Below are positions 35,478 to 45,618 of a stretch of DNA of 64,000 nt, piece by piece; position 1 is the first letter of the stretch, and each line of letters starts with the position of its first letter. The notes under the pieces were generated by a model that worked only from the letters and a program-made list of their open reading frames with translations, did not search any database and was not told the origin of the DNA. The stretch is taken from positions 1 through 64,000 of the forward strand of contig JANQLN010000057.1 of assembly GCA_028280575.1 (NCBI GenBank), in the 5' to 3' direction. This DNA comes from Clostridia bacterium (GTDB lineage: Bacteria > Bacillota > Clostridia > Acetivibrionales > STF1-152). The position numbers and the translations under genes were made by a program.

Positions 35478-37760
35478 TTATGCCTCATATATAATACACT
35501 TTTCATCTCTATTAATACCTATTTTCAAATTCTCTCCAATTTCACAATCAATAATCGTCTTTTGTCCGCTTTTCCCAATAGTTAAAACCCTTTTATCAAA
35601 ACAATTTTCAATTATGTATTCAGCACTCTTCGAAGTCTCTAAACTTATTGAAATAAGCTTGCCTGACTTCATTTTTGCAGAAACCTTTATACCATTCCAT
35701 CCTCTGAAATTTTTAAAACTTACATCCCCCTTTTTCCATTCCTCAGGTATGGCTGGGAAAACCTTTATTACTCCTTGGTCAGTCTTTAAAAGCATTTCCT
35801 GCAATGCATCTGCTGCACACATATTAGCCTCAAGTGTAAATGGTCTATAATGCAAACTGGATACTCCTCTTTTTTTATAATCACCATTAATATGGAAACC
35901 GTTAGGGGAACAAAAATTCTCCCAAAAGAGCTTCAGCTGATAGGCAGCGCCTTCTCCATTACCCTGTACCCCATAGAATTGTGCCATCCATGGAAATGAA
36001 AAACCTACCCACAATCCTGATCCTAATAATTCTAGATTGCTCACTGTTGCATCTATAATTTCCTTATCCTTTTTATTGTTATCATATGAAAGCAGTCTTA
36101 AAGGATAAATCCCCATAGCATGAGAATGATGTCTGTGACTCTCCTTTAGTTCTTCATTTTCATTTAACATCAATACCTTGTGTTCATTTACTGCCATTTC
36201 GTCTAATTTATTAAGGACTTTATCCCATTTAGAATATTCATCATATCCTAAAGTTTTTGCCATTTCTCCAAGGGTCTTAAAAAGGTAAATTAGAAGTGCC
36301 TGGTCATAATTACTGTTTGGTGTAAGCCATGCCTCAAGTTCATCATCATGTATTTCTGGTGAAGAAGATAATGGCAGCTTCAATTTCCCATTTTCGTCTT
36401 TTTCTAACCACCTTGTAATACAAATAGCAGTTTTCTTAAAGTATGGATATGCTTTTTGTTCTAAAAATTTATCATCCCCAGTATAACGCCAATATAGTTC
36501 AAAGTTCTGGCATAGCCATATTTGATTAGTAAGTGTCAAGGAATACATAGGCCATCCCCCAAGAGGTTTGCCCTTAATTGTCATAACTGATGGTAAACAT
36601 AGTCCTTTTGAATCAAAAAAAGTATTTGCGAATTCTCTTGCCTCCGGCACCAGATTCCATAAAAAATCTATAAAGCTTTCTCCTTCTTCCAAGTGATTAG
36701 CCTTAAAATAATGACAATAACTCATTTGTGTATTTAAGTCATTGTGGTAATCTCCCTTCCATGGCGGCAAATTACCTTCATCCGCTGTCCACACACCCTG
36801 AAGCGGCATAGGTGGAGCACCCTTTCTAGAGCATGATCCAAAAAGATAGTTTGTTAGATACCACTGTTTTTCAAACATTTTGTCCGGAAGGCTTATAGAG
36901 CTTTTCTCCCAAAAGTTTTTCCACCATTCACAATGGGTTGCCATCATATTTTCATACCCTTTGCTCATTGCTTCCTTTATTATTTTCTTACTCTGTTTTA
37001 CCCAATCTTCTTCTTCATTACCGCACCCTATATAAAATAGTATATCTTTTCCAGATTTAAACTCATTTTCTAATGTAAATACTCCATATTCAAAATCCTC
37101 TGCTGTTTTCTGAACAAACCATTTTAGATTATTTTCTTCAAACCATTCTTTATGTGGATAGCATAATTTATCTAGAGAACCTACGGAAATATTTCTTTCA
37201 ACAGATCCTTCATCTTGTCTTTCTTCACCTATAACACCAAATGCAGGCATAACTATAGTTATTTCAGGGATAACAATATTCCCTTCAATTCTTATCCATC
37301 CAATTTTCTTTTCAGAATGGAGGTAAGTTTTTACATTAATACACCCATTACTAAAATATAAATCGACCTGTGCCATAGCCTTATCTAATTTTAAGCTACT
37401 TTTTATTTGTTCTGGTTTTTCAGCAAAGTTTAACTCTAACCGTCCTGCAGGAATTTTCGTAGGAGTAGGATTGCTATAACAATTATCAAAGTTTTTTCTA
37501 ATTTTATCCTGGTTTTGTTCCCTTACAAGTTCTATAAGCTTTTTATAATTAAAATCCTTACTTAAAGTTTCTTTTGCAGAACGGTTGTCCCATAGATCTG
37601 CCCTGTCCAAACTAAATTTTAATGGATGTCCATCTCCCCATACAAGGCATCCCAAAAGGCCGTTCCCCAATGGAAGCCCTTCATCCCACTTAGAAATTGA
37701 TTCTTCAAAGTATAAATCACAATATGGTTTTGGTAAACAATTTATTTCATCAATATTCAC
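35478..37760 (-). CDS. GH95-like glycoside hydrolase (alpha-L-fucosidase type)
   Basis: 760 residues with no signal peptide, so probably cytosolic. The GH95 N-terminal opening WDEGLPLGNGLLGCLVWGD is clear, as are the (alpha/alpha)6-barrel signatures DYHNDLNTQMSYCHYFKANH, HHSHAMGIYPLRLL and VGFSFPWMAQFYGVQGNGEG. The Asn-x-Asn acting as base helper and the Glu acid of GH95 cannot be assigned with certainty. GH95 removes alpha-L-fucose or alpha-L-galactose from plant glycans. It stands alone, with its own terminator; GGAGGAT precedes the ATG. Confidence 0.75.
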   Translation of the reverse strand: MNIDEINCLPKPYCDLYFEESISKWDEGLPLGNGLLGCLVWGDGHPLKFSLDRADLWDNRSAKETLSKDFNYKKLIELVREQNQDKIRKNFDNCYSNPTPTKIPAGRLELNFAEKPEQIKSSLKLDKAMAQVDLYFSNGCINVKTYLHSEKKIGWIRIEGNIVIPEITIVMPAFGVIGEERQDEGSVERNISVGSLDKLCYPHKEWFEENNLKWFVQKTAEDFEYGVFTLENEFKSGKDILFYIGCGNEEEDWVKQSKKIIKEAMSKGYENMMATHCEWWKNFWEKSSISLPDKMFEKQWYLTNYLFGSCSRKGAPPMPLQGVWTADEGNLPPWKGDYHNDLNTQMSYCHYFKANHLEEGESFIDFLWNLVPEAREFANTFFDSKGLCLPSVMTIKGKPLGGWPMYSLTLTNQIWLCQNFELYWRYTGDDKFLEQKAYPYFKKTAICITRWLEKDENGKLKLPLSSSPEIHDDELEAWLTPNSNYDQALLIYLFKTLGEMAKTLGYDEYSKWDKVLNKLDEMAVNEHKVLMLNENEELKESHRHHSHAMGIYPLRLLSYDNNKKDKEIIDATVSNLELLGSGLWVGFSFPWMAQFYGVQGNGEGAAYQLKLFWENFCSPNGFHINGDYKKRGVSSLHYRPFTLEANMCAADALQEMLLKTDQGVIKVFPAIPEEWKKGDVSFKNFRGWNGIKVSAKMKSGKLISISLETSKSAEYIIENCFDKRVLTIGKSGQKTIIDCEIGENLKIGINRDEKCIIYEA

Positions 37761-37870
37761 TAATAATCCTCCTTATACTGCTTTGCTATATAACAATTTT
37801 AGATTATATTATTATTTTATAACATAATACTTAAGGGAACAATTATATAAACATATAAACAATAAAATTT

Positions 37871-38059
37871 TTACTCAACAAGTTTATCAATAAATTTTTC
37901 ATATTTGCCATCATTGGCTACCTGATTTTAATAAAACTCTTCAACTACCCTATATAAATTAAAATCAGCATTAAACACCTTGTTTTTTCGAAAAATTAAC
38001 TTCATGTGCCTAAATACCATCCTCAATTTTGAATCAAGTTTCTTATTATTATCATACAT
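37871..38059 (-). pseudogene. short broken ORF, unknown family
   Basis: Minus strand: ATG at 38059 opens a 43-codon frame (MYDNNKKLDSKLRMVFRHMK, later NLYRVVEEFY, stop at 37928). A shifted frame continues with VANDGKYEKFIDKLVE and a stop at 37871. The two pieces read like one protein end broken by a frameshift. No family recognised. The rest of 37761-38265 is AT-rich; the GC rises near 38100 where the next cassette starts. Confidence 0.35.
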
Positions 38060-38265
38060 GATTCATTAAGTTATTTTCAATAGATATTTCTACTTTTCTT
38101 TTAAACAGAAGTTAAGCGCCTCACCACGGCTGATCGGAAAAATCAGCCTTTTGACGTAATTGTATATACATATGCAGTCGGATTGATTATGGGCCGGCCA
38201 ATGATAAGATTAAAATAAGCTTTTTTAAAGCAGGGAAGATGGTCAAGCAGGAGGGGGAGCAATGA

Positions 38266-39180
38266 ATGAAAAGTGTAATTAAGGTCAGTGATTTTCGAAA
38301 AAACTATGGTCAGCTCCAGGCGGTAAAGGGTATTAGTTTTGAAGTAGAACGGGGCGAAATTTTTGGACTTCTCGGTCCGAATGGTGCCGGTAAAACCAGT
38401 ATCCTTGAATGCCTAGAGGGTTTACGAATACCGGATGGTGGTTCAATTCAGGTTTTGGGTTTGAATCCGGCCGGCCAGGCTGAACAGTTATATAATCAGA
38501 TCGGGGTGCAGCTGCAAAGTGCTGGCCTGCCTGATAATTTGCGGGTCGATGAGGCAATGAAGTTCTTTTGCGCCTATCACCGGGTATCCCCTCGTTATGA
38601 CCTGCTTGATCGTTTAGGTCTAACTGCCAAAAGGAATGCCCCGTATTTTCAGCTTTCCTTGGGTCAACAACGTCGGCTGCTCCTGTCTCTGGCCGTTGCC
38701 CATAATCCGGCGGTGCTCTTGCTGGATGAGCCGACAGCGGGGCTTGATGTTGCGGCCCGGGTTGAACTGCATCAAATGGTTAAGGAGATGCAAGCCGTCG
38801 GTACGACGATTATTCTGGCTACCCATGATATGGCCGAAGCTGAAGAACTGGCGGACCGGGTGGCGATCTTACTGGGAGGAGAGATAGCAGCTGCGGGTAC
38901 TCCCCTTGAACTAAGGGCAACCGGGGCCGGCCTGACCAAAGTTTTGGTCCGGACCGAAACGGCTTGCCTGTCTGATACCGGTCTGACTTGGCCGGGGGTA
39001 AAGCAGCATATTACCAAAGGTGAGTATAATATTTTTTATAGCAGTGATATCGCTCCTACCCTTTCGGCAGTAATCGGTTACATTGCCGTCCAACAAGACA
39101 GCTTGATTGATTTGAGGGTTGAATGCCCTTCGCTGGAAGACCGGTTTCTAGAAATCACCAATACAGGAGGTAGTGAGTAA
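38266..39180 (+). CDS. ABC-2 exporter ATP-binding protein
   Basis: 304 residues. Walker A GLLGPNGAGKTSILE at about 34-48, signature LSLGQQRRLLLSLA, Walker B VLLLDEPTAGLD, H-loop ATHDMAEAEELADR. The C-terminal 80 residues are a DrrA/NatA-type extension. The ATG at 38266 is chosen over the one four bases earlier, which stops after six codons; AGGAGGGGGAG precedes. It pairs with the permease that overlaps its stop codon. Drug or peptide export regulated by the following two-component system is likely. Base composition is clearly GC-richer than the flanks. Confidence 0.92.
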   Translation: MKSVIKVSDFRKNYGQLQAVKGISFEVERGEIFGLLGPNGAGKTSILECLEGLRIPDGGSIQVLGLNPAGQAEQLYNQIGVQLQSAGLPDNLRVDEAMKFFCAYHRVSPRYDLLDRLGLTAKRNAPYFQLSLGQQRRLLLSLAVAHNPAVLLLDEPTAGLDVAARVELHQMVKEMQAVGTTIILATHDMAEAEELADRVAILLGGEIAAAGTPLELRATGAGLTKVLVRTETACLSDTGLTWPGVKQHITKGEYNIFYSSDIAPTLSAVIGYIAVQQDSLIDLRVECPSLEDRFLEITNTGGSE

Positions 39181-39989
39181 TGAATGCATTTCTAAATCAT
39201 TTTTTATTTGAATTTAAGACTGGTATCCGCAATAAGACATTGCTGTTAATGAACTATTTGTTTCCATTCGGTTTTTACTTAATGCTCGGGGTTTTGATGA
39301 CCGAGATTTATCCTTTTTTCCGCGAGGTGATGATTTCGTCAATGGTGACTTTTGCGATTATTGCCGCGGCCTTGCTGGGATTACCGGATCCGCTGGTAAC
39401 AGCCCGGGAAGCCGGAATTTTTCGCAGCTATAAGATTAACGGTATACCAGCCCGTTCGATCTTATTGATCCCGGTTTTGACCACTATTTTTCATCTGTTG
39501 ATAATGGCAGTTGTCATCATAAGTACAGCTCCGCTTTTTTTTGCCGCACCACTACCGGTAAATTGGCCGGTTTTCTTTTTAATCTTCTTGCTGGCCGCTT
39601 TTGCCTGTTCCGGGCTCGGGGTCTTGATCGGGGTGATTTCGTCCAGTTCGCGGATGACAGTGTTATGGTCACAGATTATTTTTATTCCATCAATGATGCT
39701 GAGCGGATTGGTAATGCCGCTGGAAATTTTACCTGAAGTAATGCGTAGAGTCGCCCAATTGTTACCGGCAACTCATGCAATCAATGCCTTCCGTGGATTG
39801 ACCCAGCAGTTGAGCGTTGATTTTAATCCGATTGCCTCAATCCTCATCCTGCTGACCGGGGGGTTATTGGCCTTTTTTCTAGCCCTATACCTCTTTAACT
39901 GGGATCAGCGTAACCCGGTAACTAAGCATCGCTATTTAGCAATACTGGCCCTGCTCCCTTATCTGATTGGAGTATTCCTGTTTTCGTAA
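39180..39989 (+). CDS. ABC-2 type permease
   Basis: 269 residues with six membrane segments (near 20-40, 55-75, 100-125, 135-155, 165-190, 240-265). Family landmarks are FFREVMISSMVTFAIIAAAL and MLSGLVMPLEILPEVMRRVA, with the post-MLSG sequence typical of ABC-2 exporters. It shares bases with the ATPase stop (TAATG). Partner of the preceding ATPase; substrate unknown. Confidence 0.9.
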   Translation: MNAFLNHFLFEFKTGIRNKTLLLMNYLFPFGFYLMLGVLMTEIYPFFREVMISSMVTFAIIAAALLGLPDPLVTAREAGIFRSYKINGIPARSILLIPVLTTIFHLLIMAVVIISTAPLFFAAPLPVNWPVFFLIFLLAAFACSGLGVLIGVISSSSRMTVLWSQIIFIPSMMLSGLVMPLEILPEVMRRVAQLLPATHAINAFRGLTQQLSVDFNPIASILILLTGGLLAFFLALYLFNWDQRNPVTKHRYLAILALLPYLIGVFLFS

Positions 39990-40080
39990 CAATAAGGTCA
40001 CCAGTTGGCAATCAAAGGGGTGCTTTGTGATATAATGGAGAGAGAAATTGAAGGACAGCAATAAAAAAGGGAGCGATAGT

Positions 40081-40728
40081 ATGTCTGAACAACTGGTCCG
40101 ATTGCTGATCGTTGATGATCACCCCTTTTTCCGCCAGGGAGTCAGCTTGTTTCTGGATGGTGTTGAGTGGGTGGAAGTGGTTGGTGACGCCGCTAACGGG
40201 AAGGAAGCCCTCAATATTTTGCATTATCAACCGGTCGATTTGGTTTTAATGGATTTGCAGATGCCGCAGATAAACGGCATTGAAACGACCAGACAGATCC
40301 TGGAACAATGGCCGACGGTAAAAGTGCTGGTCTTAACCAGCTTTAACACCTGGGATCAGGTTTATCAGGCCCTGCAAGCCGGGGCAAGCGGGTATTTGCT
40401 TAAAAATGCCAAACCAGAGCAATTGCTCGCTGCAATCAGGGCAGTTGCCGCTGGCGGAAGTTATTTGGGGACACATCTTGCCCGGGAACTGCTGGAAAGG
40501 GTAACGCGTGATCCGGCAGAAGAGAGTCAAGGATTATCACCCTTGACCGAGCGGGAAGTTGATGTACTGAAATTAATCGGTCGTGGACTGGGGAATAAAG
40601 AGATTGCCGGAGAATTATTCCTGAGTGTGAAGACTGTTAAGACCCATATCGCCAATATATTTACCAAGCTGGAACTAAGCAACAGGACACAAGCAGCGAT
40701 TTATGCTATTCGTCACGGTATGGTTTAG
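40081..40728 (+). CDS. NarL/FixJ-family response regulator
   Basis: Start moved to ATG 40081 (MSEQLVRLLIVDDHPFFRQG), since the upstream 11 codons overlap an AAGGGAG site. Receiver domain with phospho-acceptor Asp in DLVLMDLQMPQING (about 55) and Lys in YLLKNAKPEQL. The C-terminal LuxR helix-turn-helix is LTEREVDVLKLIGRGLGNKE. It should be phosphorylated by the next gene product and control the ABC genes upstream. Confidence 0.94.
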   Translation: MSEQLVRLLIVDDHPFFRQGVSLFLDGVEWVEVVGDAANGKEALNILHYQPVDLVLMDLQMPQINGIETTRQILEQWPTVKVLVLTSFNTWDQVYQALQAGASGYLLKNAKPEQLLAAIRAVAAGGSYLGTHLARELLERVTRDPAEESQGLSPLTEREVDVLKLIGRGLGNKEIAGELFLSVKTVKTHIANIFTKLELSNRTQAAIYAIRHGMV

Positions 40729-40737
40729 GGGGGAATA

Positions 40738-41904
40738 ATGAATAAAAATCGATTGAAGGAAACAACCCGGGACAGGATTGATTTAAATTCCGGGGAAGCC
40801 AGCTATTTTAAAAGCTTGGTGATCAGTTCGTTATTAGGCTTTTCTTTTGGGATAATCGTACTGAGCCTGGTCCTCCTGGGTGGGGAAAGACCTGCATTGT
40901 TCCTCTTTACAATTCCTGTTTTTTGCGGAGTTTTATCAGGAGTAGCCGGTATGAGTAGTGATTTCCTCGACCGGCAGTTGTCGAAACGGGGAATGGAAGG
41001 CCCGCTGAAACGCCGATTGCTCAGCTTTGGGAGCAGCTTGTTGCTAGTTCTGGTAATCACAGTTTTTTTAAGCAGCAATTTTATAGGTCTTTTCTATGCC
41101 AGGCAGGAAAGAATGCTCTGGGGTATTTTGGGGGGAGTTATCTTTGGGGCGGTAGTAGTGGTAGTGGAGTATAATTACTGGAAACTAAAGCAAAAGATGT
41201 TGGTTTTGCAATTAGAAAACAAGTACCTGGAAGAGCTGGCCAGCAAGGATATGATCCTGAAAGAAGCCACTAAAAAGCTGGTCTTGACCCGGGAAAGAAA
41301 CCGGATGGCCCGGGAACTCCATGACTCAATTTGCCAGGGGATGCACGGAATAATCTACTGTATCAGTTCATTACGCCAGCAGTTAAAGCGGAGCGAGGGG
41401 CAGGAAGACAAGCTGATTGAAATCATCGACCAGTTGGAAAAAACGGCGGAAGGGAGCATGGGGGAACTTCGCTCCATGATCAAAGAGTTAAAACCTGCTT
41501 TGCTGGAAAAAAACAGTCTGGGAGAAGCCCTGTACAGCCACTGTCAATTATTTTCCCGCCGTCAGCAAATTCAGGTTGAGCTGGAGTTGTCCGAAATCGA
41601 ATTTCTTTCCCCAGAGCAGGAATTTGCTATTTTCCGAATAATCCAGGAAGCCCTGGCCAATGTTCAAAAACATGCTGGGGCCAGCCGGATCGATATAACC
41701 TTGCACCGGGAAGTGACAAGTGAGCAAAAGGCCAGGGCAGTTTTGACGGTTAAAGATAATGGCCGGGGTTTTGACCTGAAGCAGGTACTAAAGGGGAATG
41801 GCCTTGACAATATGGCGCTGCGGAGTCAAGAAAGCGGAGGGATTTTTGATTTATTTGCTGCTCCGGGGAAAGGGACAGTGCTCAGAGTCATTTTTAATCA
41901 ATAG
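40738..41904 (+). CDS. NarL-partner sensor histidine kinase (HisKA_3)
   Basis: 388 residues. Four N-terminal membrane helices (about 27-145) with very short loops, so it senses within or at the membrane. A coiled linker leads to the HisKA_3 site ARELHDSICQGMHG. The HATPase has the N box QEALANVQKHA and G boxes DNGRGFDLK and GNGLDNMALR. This membrane-embedded architecture is like kinases that sense antibiotics with an ABC exporter. Last gene of the GC-rich cassette. Confidence 0.92.
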   Translation: MNKNRLKETTRDRIDLNSGEASYFKSLVISSLLGFSFGIIVLSLVLLGGERPALFLFTIPVFCGVLSGVAGMSSDFLDRQLSKRGMEGPLKRRLLSFGSSLLLVLVITVFLSSNFIGLFYARQERMLWGILGGVIFGAVVVVVEYNYWKLKQKMLVLQLENKYLEELASKDMILKEATKKLVLTRERNRMARELHDSICQGMHGIIYCISSLRQQLKRSEGQEDKLIEIIDQLEKTAEGSMGELRSMIKELKPALLEKNSLGEALYSHCQLFSRRQQIQVELELSEIEFLSPEQEFAIFRIIQEALANVQKHAGASRIDITLHREVTSEQKARAVLTVKDNGRGFDLKQVLKGNGLDNMALRSQESGGIFDLFAAPGKGTVLRVIFNQ

Positions 41905-42133
41905 GCAGTAAAAGCTGTGGATTTAAAAGTTTTACAAAGTAAATTAAATATGTTAAAATATATATCATATATAGCATTATCAACTGCTATATTTGTTTGT
42001 AGGTTTGCCTTGAAGGATTTTTCCACAGGACAGCCGGAAGGTTTTAGCAATGGATTTTTTTCGTGGGAACATAATTGACAGACGGTTAAAACAGCTGCAT
42101 ATGCAGTATTAAATTAACATGAAGGGGTTTAAA

Positions 42134-43585
42134 ATGTATAATAATCCAAACATAGTTTTTATTCTTACAGATGATATGGGGTATGGAGACGCGAGCTGCT
42201 ATGGTGCTACAAAAATAAACACCCCCAATATCGACAAGCTTGCCCGGGAAGGAATGCAGTTTATGGACGCACACTCATCCTCCGCAGTCTGCACGCCTTC
42301 ACGCTATAGTGTACTGACAGGACGCTACTGCTGGAGAAGCCGCCTCAAGCGCGGTGTTCTCAGCGGACATGGACCTGCACTCATAGAGCCTGGCAGAATG
42401 ACAGTTGCCGGCATGCTGAAACAAAATGGCTATGTTACTGGAGCATTCGGCAAATGGCATTTGGGTTTGAATTGGGTTAAAAAGGATAGTTCAAAGGAGC
42501 CTGCAAGGATAAATGATTTCAATAAAAATGAAAATCCGGAAGATTATGATTACAGCAAGCCTTTAACCGGAGGGCCTTTAGACCATGGTTTTGATTATTT
42601 TTACGGTATTTCAGGTTCATTGGATATGCCTCCCTACTGTTATATAGAAAACGACCATACTGTAGGAATACCTGACAGGGAAAAAAGCCCTTATATGTTT
42701 CAGCAGAGAAGAGGGTATATGGTCGAAGGCTGGAAAGATGATGAAGTAGATTTGAAATTTACTGAAAAAGCAATAGAATTTATAAAAAGCAATGTTAAGA
42801 GCACTCCCGGCAGGCCGTTCTTTGCTTATATCCCTTTTGCAGCTCCGCACAGGCCCTGTGTACCGCCGGACTTCATAAAGGGTAAAAGCCAGGCAGGACT
42901 GCGTGGCGACATGGTTGCCCTGGTTGACTGGTGTGTGGGTAAAATCACAAATACTCTTGATGAATTGGGCATAACAGAAAATACCTTGATAATATTCACC
43001 TCGGATAATGGGGCCCGGGCATGTGATATAGATGGAAACATGTATGGCCACAGGTCATGCGGAGATTGGAGAGGATACAAGTCTGATATATGGGAAGGCG
43101 GGCACAGGGTTCCATTTGTTGCAAAATGGCCTAAAGCTGTTCGGGCAGGAATTAAGACATATGAAACTGTTTCTCTAATGGATTTTATGGCAACATGTGC
43201 TGAAATCACAGGAGTTGATCTGCCCAGTGATGCCGGTGAAGATTCATTCAGCTTAATGCCGGTATTCAGTCAGGCAGGAGAATCTCTACCGGTACGTGAC
43301 TGTTTGGTGCACCATTCACTCAATGGGATGTTTTCCATTCGCAAAGAAAACTGGAAATTTATTGACGGGATAGGTTCGGGCGGTTTTGCAACGCGTCCTG
43401 ACGGCTGCCTGGTTAAAAATCCCATAGCAGCAAGTGAAGGAATCAAAGGTCAATTATACGACATGGCAAACGACCCCTGGGAAGTAAGCAACCTGTATGC
43501 AAAAGAATCAAAGGTAGCTGATGAGCTTATGGAGACACTCAGCAATATTAAAGAGAAGGGAACAAGCAAGTTCAAAGAACGGTAA
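42134..43585 (+). CDS. sulfatase, Cys-type formylglycine
   Basis: The start is ATG 42134 (MYNNPNIVFILTDDMGYGDA) with AAGGGG seven bases upstream; the tracked start includes the ribosome site. 483 residues. The sulfatase signature CTPSRYSVLTGRY carries Cys53 as the residue converted to formylglycine by an anaerobic SAM-type maturase, which is not in this window. Metal site DD near the start and FTSDNGARACDIDGN later. No signal peptide, so it acts inside the cell on sulfated glycan fragments or small sulfate esters. A 12-bp palindrome CTGCATATGCAG is 27 bases before the start. The rest of 41905-42133 shows nothing clear. Confidence 0.92.
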   Translation: MYNNPNIVFILTDDMGYGDASCYGATKINTPNIDKLAREGMQFMDAHSSSAVCTPSRYSVLTGRYCWRSRLKRGVLSGHGPALIEPGRMTVAGMLKQNGYVTGAFGKWHLGLNWVKKDSSKEPARINDFNKNENPEDYDYSKPLTGGPLDHGFDYFYGISGSLDMPPYCYIENDHTVGIPDREKSPYMFQQRRGYMVEGWKDDEVDLKFTEKAIEFIKSNVKSTPGRPFFAYIPFAAPHRPCVPPDFIKGKSQAGLRGDMVALVDWCVGKITNTLDELGITENTLIIFTSDNGARACDIDGNMYGHRSCGDWRGYKSDIWEGGHRVPFVAKWPKAVRAGIKTYETVSLMDFMATCAEITGVDLPSDAGEDSFSLMPVFSQAGESLPVRDCLVHHSLNGMFSIRKENWKFIDGIGSGGFATRPDGCLVKNPIAASEGIKGQLYDMANDPWEVSNLYAKESKVADELMETLSNIKEKGTSKFKER

Positions 43586-43754
43586 TTGATTAACCGTTAA
43601 AAAGAATCAGCCTATGTCTCTTTTGTAAAATATATATTAAAAAATTTACGCCCCATTAATATAAAGGCTGGTTGGACTCTTATGACAAGGTGAAGAATCT
43701 GATGAATTTGCGGAAAAAATAAAAACATTACCCACTTTCTAAACACCTGCAAAA

Positions 43755-43800
43755 GTTTGAAATCCTTATAACTCAAGGAGTTTCAAGCTTTTTCTTTTTA
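43755..43800 (+). terminator. terminator after the sulfatase gene
   Basis: GTTTGAAATCCTT ... AAGGAGTTTCAAGC followed by TTTTTCTTTTTA. One bulge in a 11-bp stem. The rest of 43586-43934 shows no gene. Confidence 0.7.
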
Positions 43801-43934
43801 ACAGGTGCCAAAAACGAATTTATTTCAAATCAAGTATTTTAAAAAAAATTTATAAATTTCATACATAAGTTTACTAATCTTTACATTGCGTGAAACGATA
43901 GATGTAGTTATAATTATACGGGGGTAGGTAAAAA

Positions 43935-44555
43935 ATGTCTATTTTTGGTTTGCGATTAAAGGAACTCAGAGATGAAACAGGAAGAACACAGGGTGATATA
44001 GGCAAGCTGCTTGGCAAATCGGCAGCAGCCATCTCAAAATATGAGATGGGTGACCGCCAGCCCGGTCTTTCCGATATATCAAATCTGGCAAAATATTTCA
44101 ATACAACATCAGACTATATGCTTGGTTTGTCAAATCACAAAATCAGTCTGGCAAACATTGCTGCACAATTGCGCAGTATAATAGGTGAAAAGTCAATTAG
44201 GGCCTTTATAGCTGATGTAAAAAGTAAAACCGGCCACGAGTTAAACAGTACTGATATTGAAGATTGTTTAAATGCTTCAGCCTTTCCGTCAAATGAATTA
44301 TTAAATATCCTGTGCAATTATTCAGGAGTGAATAAGGATTTTTTTCTGGAATATACGGAGTCAATAAAAAAGGGCAGATACTCTTCTCCACAATTCGAAG
44401 AGCTTGAAGCTTATCTATCTCATCCTCAATTTAAAGCCGCTGTTAAATTGATTATAAAATTACTTAAAAACCAATTGGATATAATTATATTTGATAAGCT
44501 TGCAGACAGCATGATAAAGCTTAAAGAAAAAAGTGGTAATGAAGACAGCCGTTAA
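43935..44555 (+). CDS. XRE-family transcriptional regulator
   Basis: 206 residues. The Cro/C1 helix-turn-helix covers 5-62 (RLKELRDETGRTQGDIGKLL, AAAISKYEMGDRQPGLSDIS, TSDYMLGL). The rest (70-206) is helical with no recognised domain; a repeated-helix dimerisation or effector domain is likely. GGGGGTAGG precedes the ATG. It stands alone with a membrane-protein gene convergent to it; targets unknown. Confidence 0.85.
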   Translation: MSIFGLRLKELRDETGRTQGDIGKLLGKSAAAISKYEMGDRQPGLSDISNLAKYFNTTSDYMLGLSNHKISLANIAAQLRSIIGEKSIRAFIADVKSKTGHELNSTDIEDCLNASAFPSNELLNILCNYSGVNKDFFLEYTESIKKGRYSSPQFEELEAYLSHPQFKAAVKLIIKLLKNQLDIIIFDKLADSMIKLKEKSGNEDSR

Positions 44556-44627
44556 AAGTAATGCTTTATAACAAAACCAGCAGTAAAAATCAAGGCAGCT
44601 TTCCTTTTGCCCGCGTGTTCCCTTACA

Positions 44628-45452
44628 TTAATCCAGTTTATCCTTCAGTCTTGATATTAATAATTTGGCTTCATCGGTATTGTTGCTTTGCAGCAGGCCG
44701 TCAATTTTAAAAAACAGCCATTTCGCATCACTTTCAAGATCATGGTACTGCTTTGATCCGCTTTCTATTGTCCATTTGGTTATTTCAAATACAAGCTTTA
44801 AAACCATAAAATTAAATAATGTAATAATTATCATGACCACAAAGCACATGATCCGGTGAAAAACCGTCATTAAATTAAAATATTCATGAAAAATGACTAC
44901 TATAATACAATCTGTCAAAGTTATGCTCATCAAAATAGAAGTGAGTATAATATTTATTTTCCGGTTCAGCTTGGTCGAAACAAAAACTATATAATATTTA
45001 AAAAGAAAAACTATCAAAGCAATCTGCAGCAATCTCAACGGCAATATTGCAAAAAATTTAGGCCATTGGCTCAAAAGAAAGTCATCTAACCCTTCAAAAA
45101 CATAGGTTATCAAAAAAAGTGTATACATATTTTCCATTGTAATACTTATTAATAATACAATTGCTATTGAAAACATTGCCCTGTATAATTCAATTTTATA
45201 AACAAACACCAGCATCAATAAATATACAATTGTCAATATAAGCATATTAAAAACAAAGTTAGGAACAAAAGGCCGCTCTATTATCATTACAATAAGTAAA
45301 ACACAAATTGAAAGAACAAATTTGAAAAGGTTGGTTTTTTTCCTCACATCCAGGAATTTTTTTTCTCCTGCAACCAAAAGCATCAGAGTCAGATAAATTG
45401 CCAAATCAGGTAACCATACCAAAAAAACGTTTATAAAAGTCGGTTTATCCAT
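44628..45452 (-). CDS. unrecognised membrane protein, seven helices
   Basis: Start at ATG 45452 (MDKPTFINVFLVWLPDLAIY), which has GAGGTGAGGGGG upstream; the 44 tracked codons before it look unlikely. 274 residues with about seven hydrophobic segments, then a soluble tail with SKQYHDLESDAKWLFFKIDG and SRLKDKLD. The layout resembles the membrane sensor half of AgrC/GHKL-type kinases without a kinase domain. Function unknown. Confidence 0.65.
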   Translation of the reverse strand: MDKPTFINVFLVWLPDLAIYLTLMLLVAGEKKFLDVRKKTNLFKFVLSICVLLIVMIIERPFVPNFVFNMLILTIVYLLMLVFVYKIELYRAMFSIAIVLLISITMENMYTLFLITYVFEGLDDFLLSQWPKFFAILPLRLLQIALIVFLFKYYIVFVSTKLNRKINIILTSILMSITLTDCIIVVIFHEYFNLMTVFHRIMCFVVMIIITLFNFMVLKLVFEITKWTIESGSKQYHDLESDAKWLFFKIDGLLQSNNTDEAKLLISRLKDKLD

Positions 45453-45618
45453 AAAAGTAAACCCCCTCACCTCAATTTTAACCCAATAACTATCCAAAGT
45501 AAATAGACTGCAGCGAAAAATTCTACTATATAATGTCATGTAAGCTATCCTAAAATTACATCGGAATTCTTGCATTAAAGCCATATTATATAGAATTGTT
45601 GTGTTGCATATTGAATGG

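Noticed and set aside
35247-35585. 112-residue ORF between the GH95-like gene and TIGR03960
   Set aside because: It crosses the terminator hairpin and the end of the glycosidase gene; composition is non-coding.
42119-42134. Earlier sulfatase start (MKGFK)
   Set aside because: Those codons contain the AAGGGG ribosome site that serves the ATG at 42134.
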